Assembly (NCBI GenBank): GCA_050246995.1
Contig: JBFWVA010000002.1
Coordinates: forward strand, 186,001-250,000
From: SHVO01 sp050246995
GTDB taxonomy: Bacteria; Pseudomonadota; Alphaproteobacteria; Rhodospirillales; Rhodospirillaceae
Direction of reading: 5' to 3'
Length of the DNA: 64,000 nt
Shown here: piece after piece, positions 7,062 through 15,230 of the stretch
How positions within the stretch are numbered: position 1 is the stretch's first letter
Layout: the number at the start of each line of letters is the position of its first letter
Notes under the pieces: model-generated
Database searches by the model: none
What the model saw: only the letters and a program-made list of their open reading frames with translations
What the model was told of the DNA's origin: nothing
Made by a program: the position numbers and the translations under genes

Positions 7062-9494
7062 GTGTTTCGCAGCTTCCAAACACGCCTCATCTTCTTCTCG
7101 TGGATCCTGTTCGCGCTCGTCGAGGCGTTCACTTTCTTTCTGGTGCAGAACGCCATCCGCGACAACATCTTCGACCAGGCGCGCCAACAACTCATCGATA
7201 CCAACGAGATATTCAATCAACGCGTCGCGGCCACGGCGGATACGCTTGCCGAAGGCGCAACGATCCTGGCGTCCGATTACGGCTTCCGCCAAGCCTTCTC
7301 CACCGACGACCGCCCGACGATCTTGTCGGCGCTCCACAATCTCGGCCATCGGTTTCACGCCGACCGCTTTTTCCTTCTTTCGCTCGACGGCAAGATCTTG
7401 GCCGACACGGGCTCGGCCGTAGATGCCGCGGAGACCGGCGATATCGTGACCATCGGGTCCATCGACGGCGTCTTCCCGTTTAACGACATGATCGAGACCG
7501 CCGAAGACGAAGAACGCGCGGCGGCGACGGCGGTCCTCGACAACCATCTCTATCGCCTTGTCGTCGTGCCTATCAAAGCGCCGGTGCCTATCGCTTGGAT
7601 TGTCGTCGGTCTTGAGATCGGGGACCCGTTCGCGACCGAACTCCAACGCACGACCACGATCCCAATCGAGATCACCTTCGCCTTCAAGAACAACACGGGA
7701 CAATGGCAGGGCGCGGCCTCGACTCTTGATCCTGCGCTGAAGGACGAACTCATCACCGCGATCTCCCAAGAAAGCCGGTTTCAAGGCGAACCCGTCTCGG
7801 TCAAAATGGGCGGAAGCGACTATGTGACCTTGGTCGCTAATTTGCCGGCGCCGCGCGGAGCCGTGGGCGTCGAAGCGATCCTGCAATATTCGCTGGACGT
7901 CGCACTCAAGCCCTATCAGCCGCTGTTCGTCCTACTTCTGAGCGTCGCGGGCGCAGCCCTCATTCTTTCCCTCGTCGGCGCGGTCTTCATCGCCCGTTCA
8001 ATCGCAAAACCTATCCGCACGCTCGATGTGGCGGCTCGGCGCATTCAGGCGGGCCGTTACGACGAAAAGGTAAGCATCACGCCGCACGACGAAATCGGGC
8101 GATTGTCAGAGACCTTCAATCAGATGATGGAGGGCATTGCCGAACGCGAGGCGCGCATCGCCTATCAGGCGCGCCACGACGCGCATTCCGGATTGCCCAA
8201 CCGCGTCTCGTTCGAAGGACATGTCTCCGATCTCCTGATCGCACGGCACGACGCGCATCGCTCCTTCAGCGTCCTGCTGGTCCAACTGGGACGCTTCTCG
8301 GAAATCAACAGCACCCTCGGCCACGACACCGGCGAACAACTCATCCGCAAGGTTGGTAAGTCGCTGAAGCAAATCGTGCCAGAGCCAAACGCGGTTGCGC
8401 GGCACGCCAACAATATGTTCGCGATGGTTCTCGACAGCGACAATAGCGATCGGGTGTCTCAGACGGCGCACCAGATCCTCGCCTCGTTCGACAACGCCAT
8501 CAGCGTCGCGGGATTCAACATCGACGTGACAGCGACCGTCGGCGAGGCGCGTTACCCGGAACACGGCACGACCGCCCGGACCCTAATGCAACACGCCGAT
8601 ACCGCGATCTTTGAAGCGAAGCGGCTGGGCGTGGCGTACTTCGCCTACGATTCCGAGCTCGATCCTCACAAACCCGAGCGCCTGTCCATGATGAGCGAAC
8701 TGCGCGCGGGTTTGGATGAAGGACAGTTCCAGCTTTATTTCCAGCCCAAGGTCGATCTGTCTTCAGATACCGTGAAGGCCGCCGAGGCGCTGATCCGCTG
8801 GATACATCCGAAGCGCGGCTTCATGGCGCCGGATTCCTTCATCCCCCTGGCCGAGCAGACCGGAAACATCCAGAAGCTGACGGCTTGGGTGCTCGACGCG
8901 GCGGTCAAACAACTGCGCCGGTGGCTGGACGCGGGCATCGACATCAAAGTGGCGGTCAATCTTTCGGCCAAGGACCTTGCCAACCGGAACCTGCCGTCGG
9001 AGGTCGAGAGCCTTCTGATCACGCACAACGTTTTAGCCCGGAATCTGATCCTGGAAATCACGGAAAGCGCCGTGATGCAGGATCCGCTGCATGCGCTTGA
9101 GGTGATGAAGCACCTGAACGAAATGGGCATAACGCTGTCGATCGACGACTATGGGACCGGTTATTCCTCCATGGCTTATCTACGCAGCCTGCCGGTGCAT
9201 GAAATCAAGATCGACAAATCGTTCGTACTGAAGCTGGCCAGCAGCCGCGGCGACGAAATTCTGGTGCGTTCCACCATCGACCTCGGCCACAACCTGGGCC
9301 TAAAGGTGACCGCAGAGGGCGTCGAGGATGCGCCGTCGATCGAGATTCTAAGGGCCTATGGATGTGAAACGGCCCAGGGCTATTTCGTGAGCAAACCGAT
9401 ACCGGCCGACGAGTTCGCCAAGTTCGTCACGACGTCGCGTTGGGCGCGCGGCCGTGGGGAACCGCAAGAGGCGGTCATGGCGGCCGGCGAGTAA
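7062..9494 (+). CDS. Membrane c-di-GMP phosphodiesterase (HAMP, degenerate GGDEF, EAL)
   Basis: Sensor enzyme of 810 residues expected to hydrolyse c-di-GMP. Order: membrane segment (about 8-28), periplasmic sensory region (about 30-285), membrane segment (about 287-310), HAMP, GGDEF-like domain and C-terminal EAL domain. The GGDEF signature is replaced by HANNMF (about 446), so cyclase activity is unlikely. The EAL domain looks intact: EALIRW (about 575), NLSAKDL, LEITES, IDDYGTGYSS, KIDKSF and AEGVE. I choose GTG at 7062, preceded by GGGGGAAG; an in-frame GTG at 7020 would overlap the cupredoxin gene. Its periplasmic domain may sense the upstream cupredoxin or its ligand (inference). Confidence 0.92.
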   Translation: MFRSFQTRLIFFSWILFALVEAFTFFLVQNAIRDNIFDQARQQLIDTNEIFNQRVAATADTLAEGATILASDYGFRQAFSTDDRPTILSALHNLGHRFHADRFFLLSLDGKILADTGSAVDAAETGDIVTIGSIDGVFPFNDMIETAEDEERAAATAVLDNHLYRLVVVPIKAPVPIAWIVVGLEIGDPFATELQRTTTIPIEITFAFKNNTGQWQGAASTLDPALKDELITAISQESRFQGEPVSVKMGGSDYVTLVANLPAPRGAVGVEAILQYSLDVALKPYQPLFVLLLSVAGAALILSLVGAVFIARSIAKPIRTLDVAARRIQAGRYDEKVSITPHDEIGRLSETFNQMMEGIAEREARIAYQARHDAHSGLPNRVSFEGHVSDLLIARHDAHRSFSVLLVQLGRFSEINSTLGHDTGEQLIRKVGKSLKQIVPEPNAVARHANNMFAMVLDSDNSDRVSQTAHQILASFDNAISVAGFNIDVTATVGEARYPEHGTTARTLMQHADTAIFEAKRLGVAYFAYDSELDPHKPERLSMMSELRAGLDEGQFQLYFQPKVDLSSDTVKAAEALIRWIHPKRGFMAPDSFIPLAEQTGNIQKLTAWVLDAAVKQLRRWLDAGIDIKVAVNLSAKDLANRNLPSEVESLLITHNVLARNLILEITESAVMQDPLHALEVMKHLNEMGITLSIDDYGTGYSSMAYLRSLPVHEIKIDKSFVLKLASSRGDEILVRSTIDLGHNLGLKVTAEGVEDAPSIEILRAYGCETAQGYFVSKPIPADEFAKFVTTSRWARGRGEPQEAVMAAGE

Positions 9495-9543
9495 AGAGAC
9501 CGCCCGGAAGCTCCGTTCCGGGCAAATGGGGTGTTAAGGGACC

Positions 9544-10824
9544 ATGCAACGACGCGCCGTCGTTTCCCTGCTGATGGTGGGCATGCTCGCGGCTGGCCGC
9601 GCGCATGCGGCCGACGACGCGGCCTTACCGTCGTGGTTCGACCTCGACGTGAAGGGGCTTTTGGACGCACGCATTGCCGTCACCTCGCAAACCAAGAGCT
9701 GGGAAGACGGCGGCCTCGGCAAAGTGCGTTGGGGCTCGGACACCGGAACGGGCGTTATTGCGCGCCCTGAAGGCGCCCTCGTCATCCAGCCGCGGTTCGG
9801 TTTCGACTGGTCGGGTTTCATCCAACTTTCGGCGGGAAGCCAGCAACGCCCAGCTGTAGACCTTCAAGAAGCCTACGTCGCCTATAAGACGCCGCCAACG
9901 TCGCAGTTTGCCTTCAAGGCGCGCGCGGGCATCTTCTTTCCCCCGATTTCGATGGAAAATGACGGTCTCGCCTGGACCAGCCCGTATACAATCACGTCCT
10001 CTTCCATCAACACGTGGGTCGGTGAGGAACTGCGCACCATCGGCGGCGAAGGCACCCTCTCGTGGCGTCCCGACGAAGCCATGGACGTCGGCTTCACCGG
10101 CGCGCTTTTCAAGTTCAACGACCCCACGGGAACCCTGCTGGCGTGGCGCGGCTGGACCTTGAGCGACCGCGAAGTCGGCATCTTCGACCGGGTGCCGCTG
10201 CCGCGGGTGCGCATCATCCGTCCGGGGGCCACATTGGACGAGCAAGCCCTGAGCGAAGAGCCGTACCACGAGATCGACGAAAGGTTCGGCTACTATGCCG
10301 CCGCGCACATCGCGCATGACGACTTCGGCCGGCTTCAGGCGCTGCGGTATGATAACCGGGCCGACGACAGAGACCTGGAATACGAGCAGTGGGCTTGGTG
10401 GACCCGGTTCTGGAGCGCCGGCTACGCGTCGCCCGAGTGGTTGAGCTTCACTTTCATCGCGCAGTACATGAGCGGCACCACCACCGTCATCACGCTGCCG
10501 CCGCCGCGCACCGCCATCGTCTATACCGACTTCTGGTCGGCCTACGCTCTGGTCAGCAAGGACTGGGGGCGCCATCGCCTCAGTCTGCGTCTAGAACAAT
10601 TCGGCACCAACGACGGCGATACCTTCCCCGACAATAACAACGAGCATGGGACCGGGGTTACCGCGGCTTACGTCTTCCGGCCGACTGAGCGCCAGCGCGT
10701 AACCCTCGAAGTCCTCCATGTCGATAGCCATCGGCCGGAACGGGTCTACCTCGGCTTTCCCGCCAAGGCGCACGAAACCGTGCTACAGGCCAGCTATCGC
10801 TTTTTCTTTGGCACGGGCGGCTGA
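9544..10824 (+). CDS. Outer-membrane beta-barrel (porin-like) protein
   Basis: Exported protein of 426 residues with a Sec signal peptide (about 1-22, GRAHA-ADD). The mature part alternates short polar and aromatic strands throughout, has no hydrophobic helices, and ends with ASYRFFF close to the C-terminus, as expected of a barrel. No named porin family is recognisable to me. It sits 49 bases after the EAL gene and 6 bases before the permease gene, so it is part of the cupredoxin operon. It might be a copper or small-solute channel, but nothing in the sequence proves a substrate. Confidence 0.75.
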   Translation: MQRRAVVSLLMVGMLAAGRAHAADDAALPSWFDLDVKGLLDARIAVTSQTKSWEDGGLGKVRWGSDTGTGVIARPEGALVIQPRFGFDWSGFIQLSAGSQQRPAVDLQEAYVAYKTPPTSQFAFKARAGIFFPPISMENDGLAWTSPYTITSSSINTWVGEELRTIGGEGTLSWRPDEAMDVGFTGALFKFNDPTGTLLAWRGWTLSDREVGIFDRVPLPRVRIIRPGATLDEQALSEEPYHEIDERFGYYAAAHIAHDDFGRLQALRYDNRADDRDLEYEQWAWWTRFWSAGYASPEWLSFTFIAQYMSGTTTVITLPPPRTAIVYTDFWSAYALVSKDWGRHRLSLRLEQFGTNDGDTFPDNNNEHGTGVTAAYVFRPTERQRVTLEVLHVDSHRPERVYLGFPAKAHETVLQASYRFFFGTGG

Positions 10825-10830
10825 CCCATC

Positions 10831-11895
10831 ATGACGGCGACCGGAATGGACAAACCCCTTTACAGCGCGGTCGCGACCCTGGGGCTGATCACCCTGACCG
10901 TCTACCTTCTGGTGGTCGGCGAGCAAATCCTGCTGCCGCTCGTCCTTGCCATTCTGGTGTCATACCTAATCACTGCGCTCGGCCACCGGATCGAGCGCCT
11001 CCGCGTCGGCAAATGGCACCCGCCCGCGTGGCTTGGTCTTTCGGGCGCCGTCCTGGCCGTCGTGCTCGTCGTCGGCTTGATCGTGCAACTCGTGGCCAGC
11101 AATATCAGCGAGGTCGTGGACGGGGCTCCCCGGTATCAAATGCAGCTCGAGGAGCTGCTGACCAAGATCACCGACCTCGCCGCTAAATATCTCAACCGGG
11201 ATCGTCCGATCACCCTGACTGCGGTCCTGGAGGAAATTAACATCCGGGACGTCCTCGAACGGTTTGTGGTGGCGTTCCAGTCCATCGCCGCGAATACCTT
11301 CCAGGTCCTGGCCTATGTCACCTTCCTGCTGCTTGAGCGGCGAATGTTCGACCGCAAATTAAGCCTACTGTTTCCCAACCCGGGCCGGGAGCAGACGATC
11401 CGGGCCACGCTCAAGCATATCGGCACCAAGATCGAGACCTACGTCCTGATCAAGACCGGCATCAGCCTGCTGAACGGCGTGCTGAGTTACATCGTACTAA
11501 CCCTCTTCAATGTGGATTTTGCCGGTTTTTGGGCCCTCCTTGTTTTCGTTCTGAACTTCATCCCTTACATCGGGTCGCCTATCGCGATGCTGTTCCCGAC
11601 GCTGTTGGCCTTGCTGCAGTTCGGTTCGATTGTCATGGCCGCCTTCGTCCTCGGCAGCCTTTGGGCGATCCAAGCGTTTGTGGAAAACTTTATCGAACCA
11701 CGCATCACGGGGCGGACCCTGAACCTTTCCCCCATCGTCATGATCGTCGCTCTGTCGGTCTGGGGGGCGATCTGGGGCATCACTGGGATGATCCTGTCGG
11801 TGCCGTTGATGGTGATGATCATGATCACCCTGTCGCAATTCCCGAAGACGCGGCCGATCGCTATCGTGATGTCGGAGCGCGGCGAGATCGTCTGA
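10831..11895 (+). CDS. AI-2E family transporter / PerM-type permease
   Basis: Inner-membrane protein of 354 residues with about eight membrane segments in the family pattern: two at the N-terminus (about 15-45), one at about 70-90, then a soluble helical loop, then a run of hydrophobic segments from about 200. Conserved family landmarks are NFIPYIGSPIAM and the end region VENFIEPRITGRTLNLSP followed by WGAIWGITGMILSVPL. Family members have been linked to autoinducer or Na+/H+ export; the substrate here is unknown. It lies 6 bases after the barrel gene and is the last gene of the operon. Confidence 0.9.
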   Translation: MTATGMDKPLYSAVATLGLITLTVYLLVVGEQILLPLVLAILVSYLITALGHRIERLRVGKWHPPAWLGLSGAVLAVVLVVGLIVQLVASNISEVVDGAPRYQMQLEELLTKITDLAAKYLNRDRPITLTAVLEEINIRDVLERFVVAFQSIAANTFQVLAYVTFLLLERRMFDRKLSLLFPNPGREQTIRATLKHIGTKIETYVLIKTGISLLNGVLSYIVLTLFNVDFAGFWALLVFVLNFIPYIGSPIAMLFPTLLALLQFGSIVMAAFVLGSLWAIQAFVENFIEPRITGRTLNLSPIVMIVALSVWGAIWGITGMILSVPLMVMIMITLSQFPKTRPIAIVMSERGEIV

Positions 11896-12260
11896 CGACG
11901 GTCGAATCGCCGGCGCCGAAAGATCGATTCGCACATTTTTTTGTCCGTGCCGCCGCCCCGCGCCAAAAAAAATTTGGGGTGTTCCCGGTCATGCGTGACG
12001 AAAACGCGATTTTGCGCACTGTCCGCGCCGCGCCCGGATGAACCGGTTTTCACCCACCTGCGCACGCGCCGCGCGGCATTTCGCGTGCGGTTTCCGGTTC
12101 GAAAAAGTTCGAAGTGACGCCGCGCACGACACCCGCACGAGAGGAAAAATTCCTTCTGCGGCGTTCAATGAACTCGCTTTCGTCTCGCGCGCGCGATGTC
12201 ACGCGCGAAAAACATCGCGATTAATAAGATAGCCGCGAAAATTCTAGCGTTTGATGCGCG

Positions 12261-12274
12261 TTCACATTTGTGAA
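12261..12274. repeat. Inverted repeat TTCACA-TT-TGTGAA
   Basis: Perfect 6-base arms with a 2-base centre, flanked by CG-rich arms (GCGCG on the left, GCGCG after one bulged T on the right) that extend the potential hairpin to about 30 bases. It may be an operator or part of an RNA structure. Confidence 0.4.
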
Positions 12275-12523
12275 TGCGCGCGCGTCATGCGGCGCGCGCG
12301 ATGAGAAATGCGGCGATGAAACCGCCCCGAAAATTTGCATCGTTCGACTGCGCACGCCACCGCGCACGCAGACTCATGCGACGACGCGGACAGATGATGA
12401 CCGAAGATAAAACGTGCGGCGACGAACGCGCAAAAGAGAGTCGGTCGGCGATGCGAATGCGTCCGGTCGAAGTAAACTTCGAAAAGAAATCAAGAGAAAA
12501 GTTGGACGCAAGCTGAAAATCGC

Positions 12524-12552
12524 TTGTGCAAGTAAATTAACTGCGTTTATCT
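12524..12552 (+). promoter_or_regulatory. Weak candidate promoter for the microprotein transcript
   Basis: TTGTGC (12524-12529) and TTATCT (12547-12552) are spaced 17 bases apart, just upstream of the hairpin leader. Each matches the housekeeping consensus only partly, so this is a suggestion based mainly on spacing and the local fall in GC. Confidence 0.22.
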
Positions 12553-12556
12553 AATT

Positions 12557-12613
12557 GATGTTTGGACAATTTGTTCGAACGTGAGTTCGAGTTTTTGTTG
12601 TTGTCCAGACATC
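12557..12613 (+). promoter_or_regulatory. Nested hairpin leader upstream of the Lys/Ala microprotein
   Basis: Outer arms of 13 bases (12557-12569 and 12601-12613) pair fully with one G-U. Inside lies a second hairpin TCGAAC-GTGA-GTTCGA (12575-12590), directly followed by GTTTTTGTTG. The inner stem plus T-run resembles a weak intrinsic terminator, and the outer stem would sequester it. This arrangement suggests attenuation or a stable 5' leader for the small gene at 12639. Confidence 0.5.
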
Positions 12614-12638
12614 AACATCATCCATAGGGGATACCAAC

Positions 12639-12713
12639 ATGGCTGCTAAGAAGAAAGCTGCGAAGAAGAAAGTTGCCAAGAAGAAAGCCAAGAAGAAGGC
12701 GAAGCGTAAGTAG
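12639..12713 (+). CDS. 24-residue Lys/Ala-repeat basic microprotein
   Basis: Tiny reading frame that opens MAAKKKAAKKKVAKKK and ends in Lys-Arg-Lys, built from KKKA/AKKK repeats; 15 of 24 residues are Lys and one is Arg. An AGGGG ribosome site lies 8 bases before the ATG, and the leader is strongly structured. The composition is that of the C-terminal tails of histone H1-like bacterial proteins (Hc1, AlgP type), so nucleic-acid or polyphosphate binding is the natural guess. A frame of pure AAG/AAA/GCx codons this short could arise by chance, but the ribosome site and the isolated position favour a real gene. No function is established. Confidence 0.6.
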   Translation: MAAKKKAAKKKVAKKKAKKKAKRK

Positions 12714-12845
12714 TCTTATCTACTTCGCTAAAGTCTAATAAGGGACAGCACACAAGAACGGTTACCCATCGGCGCGAACGGAAGAGCAATCTTTAAGGGC
12801 TCCGCCCTGAACAGTTTGTACCGGTGCGATATCCGATTGTGATGG

Positions 12846-12876
12846 AAGGCCCGCCGAGCTCAGCTTGGCGGGCCTT
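12846..12876. terminator. Bidirectional hairpin between microprotein and aminotransferase genes
   Basis: Perfect 10-base arms (12846-12855 with 12867-12876) around an 11-base loop, in the convergent gap between the gene ending at 12713 (+) and the one ending at 12895 (-). No long T-run follows on either strand, so termination strength is uncertain. Confidence 0.6.
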
Positions 12877-12894
12877 ACCATTTCCGGGGATAAG

Positions 12895-14082
12895 TTAGGC
12901 GGTCAGGACCGCTTGAGCGGCGCCGTAGGCGCGGCCAACCTGGATCGGCGCTCCGGCGCTATGAAGCACCGCCTCCAAGGCGGTCAAACATCCAAGGACA
13001 TAAGCCGGTGTGGCACTTTGGCCGAGAAGGCCGATGCGCCAGACTTTCCCCGCCCAAATACCGAGGCCGGACCCGATCTCGAGATTGAATTCGTTAAGAA
13101 GCCGCCGGCGCACGGCGGCATCGTCAACGCCGGATGGAATCTCGACGATGTTCAGCTGCGGCAACCGCACCGCAGCATCCACTTTCATCTTCATCCCCAT
13201 CGCTTCGATCCCGGCGACCAGCGCGCGGTGCGTGGTGGCATGGCGGCGCCACGCCTGTTCGAGCCCCTCTTCGCGCAGCATTAGGAGCGCCTCGTGCAGT
13301 CCATAGAGAGCATTGACGGGCGCGGTGTGGTGATAGGTGCGTCCCCCGCCTTTACCGTCGCCCCAATAGCCCATGACCAAGGACAGATCGAGAAACCAGC
13401 TTTGAACCTTGGTGCGGCGCGCCTTGACGCGGCCGGCCGCCTGTTCGCTGAAGGTCACCGGCGATAGCCCTGGCGGACAGGACAGGCACTTCTGCGAACC
13501 GCTGTACACGGCATCCGCCCCCCACGCGCCGACGTTTACATCGATCCCGCCAAGACCGGTGACGGTGTCGACGATCGTCAGAGCGCCAAACTCGCGGGCG
13601 ATGGCGCACAAGGCCGCCGCGTCCGACTGCACGCCGGTGGAGGTCTCAGCCTGGACAAACGCGACGGTCTTAACTCCCGGATTGGCCTTCAGCGCGGCCC
13701 GCAACTTTTCCGGATCGACCGGCGCGCCCCAAGGATCCTCTACCATGACCGGGGTGGCGCCGCAGCGCTCGACGTTCTCCTTCATGCGCATGCCGAAAAC
13801 GCCGTTAGCACACACGATGACGGAATCGCCCGGCTCGACCAGGTTGACGAAACAGCATTCCATCCCGGCCGATCCGGGGGCGGAGACCGGGAAGGTCAGC
13901 TGGTTGGTGGTCTGGAAGGCATACCGAAGCATGTGGACGATATCATCCATCAAGCGGACGAAAGCGGGGTCCAGATGCCCGAGCGTGGGCCGCGATAGCG
14001 CCGCCAGGACGCGGGGGTGTACCTCTGACGGTCCAGGGCCCATCAGCATACGGCGCGGCAGGTCCAGCGTTTCATTGCGCAT
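12895..14082 (-). CDS. Alanine-glyoxylate / serine-pyruvate aminotransferase (class V)
   Basis: PLP-dependent transaminase of 395 residues, close to the usual AGXT length. It probably converts glyoxylate to glycine using alanine or serine. Seen: the opening LMGPGPSEVHPRVL, the central aspartate region VDTVTGLGGI, and the Schiff-base lysine K198 in GSQKCLSCPPGLSP. Substrate preference within the alanine/serine/glyoxylate group cannot be read from sequence. Its ATG shares one base with the upstream hydrolase stop (TGATG), so both are translated from one leftward transcript. Confidence 0.92.
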   Translation of the reverse strand: MRNETLDLPRRMLMGPGPSEVHPRVLAALSRPTLGHLDPAFVRLMDDIVHMLRYAFQTTNQLTFPVSAPGSAGMECCFVNLVEPGDSVIVCANGVFGMRMKENVERCGATPVMVEDPWGAPVDPEKLRAALKANPGVKTVAFVQAETSTGVQSDAAALCAIAREFGALTIVDTVTGLGGIDVNVGAWGADAVYSGSQKCLSCPPGLSPVTFSEQAAGRVKARRTKVQSWFLDLSLVMGYWGDGKGGGRTYHHTAPVNALYGLHEALLMLREEGLEQAWRRHATTHRALVAGIEAMGMKMKVDAAVRLPQLNIVEIPSGVDDAAVRRRLLNEFNLEIGSGLGIWAGKVWRIGLLGQSATPAYVLGCLTALEAVLHSAGAPIQVGRAYGAAQAVLTA

Positions 14083-15050
14083 CAGATTTCGCCTTTGAGC
14101 TTAAGACCGATCAGGGTCGCCGCCGCGACCGCCTTGCGTTTGACGGCGGTCAAAAATCCGATACGCGCCGGCAGGGAGTCTAAGAAGGCATCGATAGCGG
14201 CACGGGCTTCCGGTTCGTCCAGGTAGGGCGCGTGACCGCGGTTGGGGACGGTCACCCGCTTCAAGTGCGGGACTTCCATCTGCATCTTCTCGAAGATTTC
14301 GACCGACAGAAGGTCGGTATGCCCGCCGCGAAGCGCCAGAACCGGGATCATGCGGAACGAACGGAAGAAGGGCCATAGGTTCACCGCCTTGGCGGTGGCG
14401 ATGAACGGCTTGGAGATGTCGGTGTCGTAGTCCGCCCGGATTCCGCCTTCCGGGGTCTCCACAAAGCGCCGGCGCGCCATACGCACCCAGTCCTCGCCCT
14501 TGTATTCGGGGAACACCATGCCGTCGATCGCCTCGATCGCGGCGGCGGCATCGGCCCAGCTTTGAATCGGCTTCGTGCGACCCACGTAGCTTCCGATGCG
14601 CGCGAGGCCCACGGGGTCGAGTTCCGGGCCGATGTCGTTAATGACCACCCCCAGAAGACGCGCGGGCACAACGGTCGCCAGAAGCATGGAAATGATGCCC
14701 CCAAGCGACGTGCCGATGATGGCAACCCGCTTCACGCCCGCGGCATCGAGCAGGGCGATGATATCGCGCACATAGGTCTGCGGCACGTAGGTCATCGGAT
14801 CCTTGGCGTATTCCGACAGTCCCCGGCCGCGCAGCTCCACGCAAATGACCCGGTAACGGTCCGCGAGGTGCGGGGCCACATCCTCGAAGTCGCGCGCATT
14901 GCGGGTCAGCCCCGGGATACAGACGACTGTCAGGCGCGCATTCGCCGGGCCCGGATAGTCGCGGTAATGGAGGCGAAGCCCGTCCGCCGAGGCGTAATAG
15001 CGCGAGGAAAAGGGGGCCGCGGGCGCGGCGGAAGACGCAGGGCGATGCAT
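14082..15050 (-). CDS. Alpha/beta hydrolase
   Basis: Serine hydrolase of 322 residues. Seen: oxyanion region CIPGLTRNARDF, nucleophile elbow GTSLGG (Ser115), and the catalytic histidine in PNRGHAPYLDEP near the C-terminus; the acid is likely in the segment LALRGGHTDLLS. This architecture fits esterase, lactonase or C-C hydrolase members, and the substrate cannot be assigned. It is co-transcribed with the downstream class V aminotransferase through a TGATG overlap. The 5' side faces the divergent cysteine synthase gene. Confidence 0.88.
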   Translation of the reverse strand: MHRPASSAAPAAPFSSRYYASADGLRLHYRDYPGPANARLTVVCIPGLTRNARDFEDVAPHLADRYRVICVELRGRGLSEYAKDPMTYVPQTYVRDIIALLDAAGVKRVAIIGTSLGGIISMLLATVVPARLLGVVINDIGPELDPVGLARIGSYVGRTKPIQSWADAAAAIEAIDGMVFPEYKGEDWVRMARRRFVETPEGGIRADYDTDISKPFIATAKAVNLWPFFRSFRMIPVLALRGGHTDLLSVEIFEKMQMEVPHLKRVTVPNRGHAPYLDEPEARAAIDAFLDSLPARIGFLTAVKRKAVAAATLIGLKLKGEI

Positions 15051-15230
15051 GTGACTGGCCGGACGTAAGGAGCCAAGGAAGTAGAGAGACTACCCCGATC
15101 CGGCCCCGTTGGAGGAACGATTTTCTCCCGGATTGACCCGACGGCGCGCTCGTCAATTAGGGTCTTGGAAGCCCAGCGCGGGTCGGTTTCAATGCCGCCA
15201 CCTCAAACATTATTCCGTCCCGGATCCTCA

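Larger units (their letters stand above)
11896..12638. other. Long gene-poor, CG-alternating intergenic region
   Basis: About 740 bases with no convincing long gene. Between about 11980 and 12420 the sequence is unusually rich in alternating CG/GC runs (for example 12188-12194 and 12288-12300) broken by short A/T tracts. This is unlike the codon-structured sequence on either side. It holds an inverted repeat at 12261-12274 and the hairpin leader at 12557-12613. Two open frames (12038-12232, 12274-12516) are Arg/Ala-rich translations of this composition and lack good ribosome sites; I do not call them genes. An untranslated RNA or a structured leader is possible. Confidence 0.5.

Noticed and set aside
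12274..12516. 80-residue basic frame in the intergenic gap
   Set aside because: Arg/Ala/Met composition follows the CG-rich DNA, no ribosome site, no recognisable motif.
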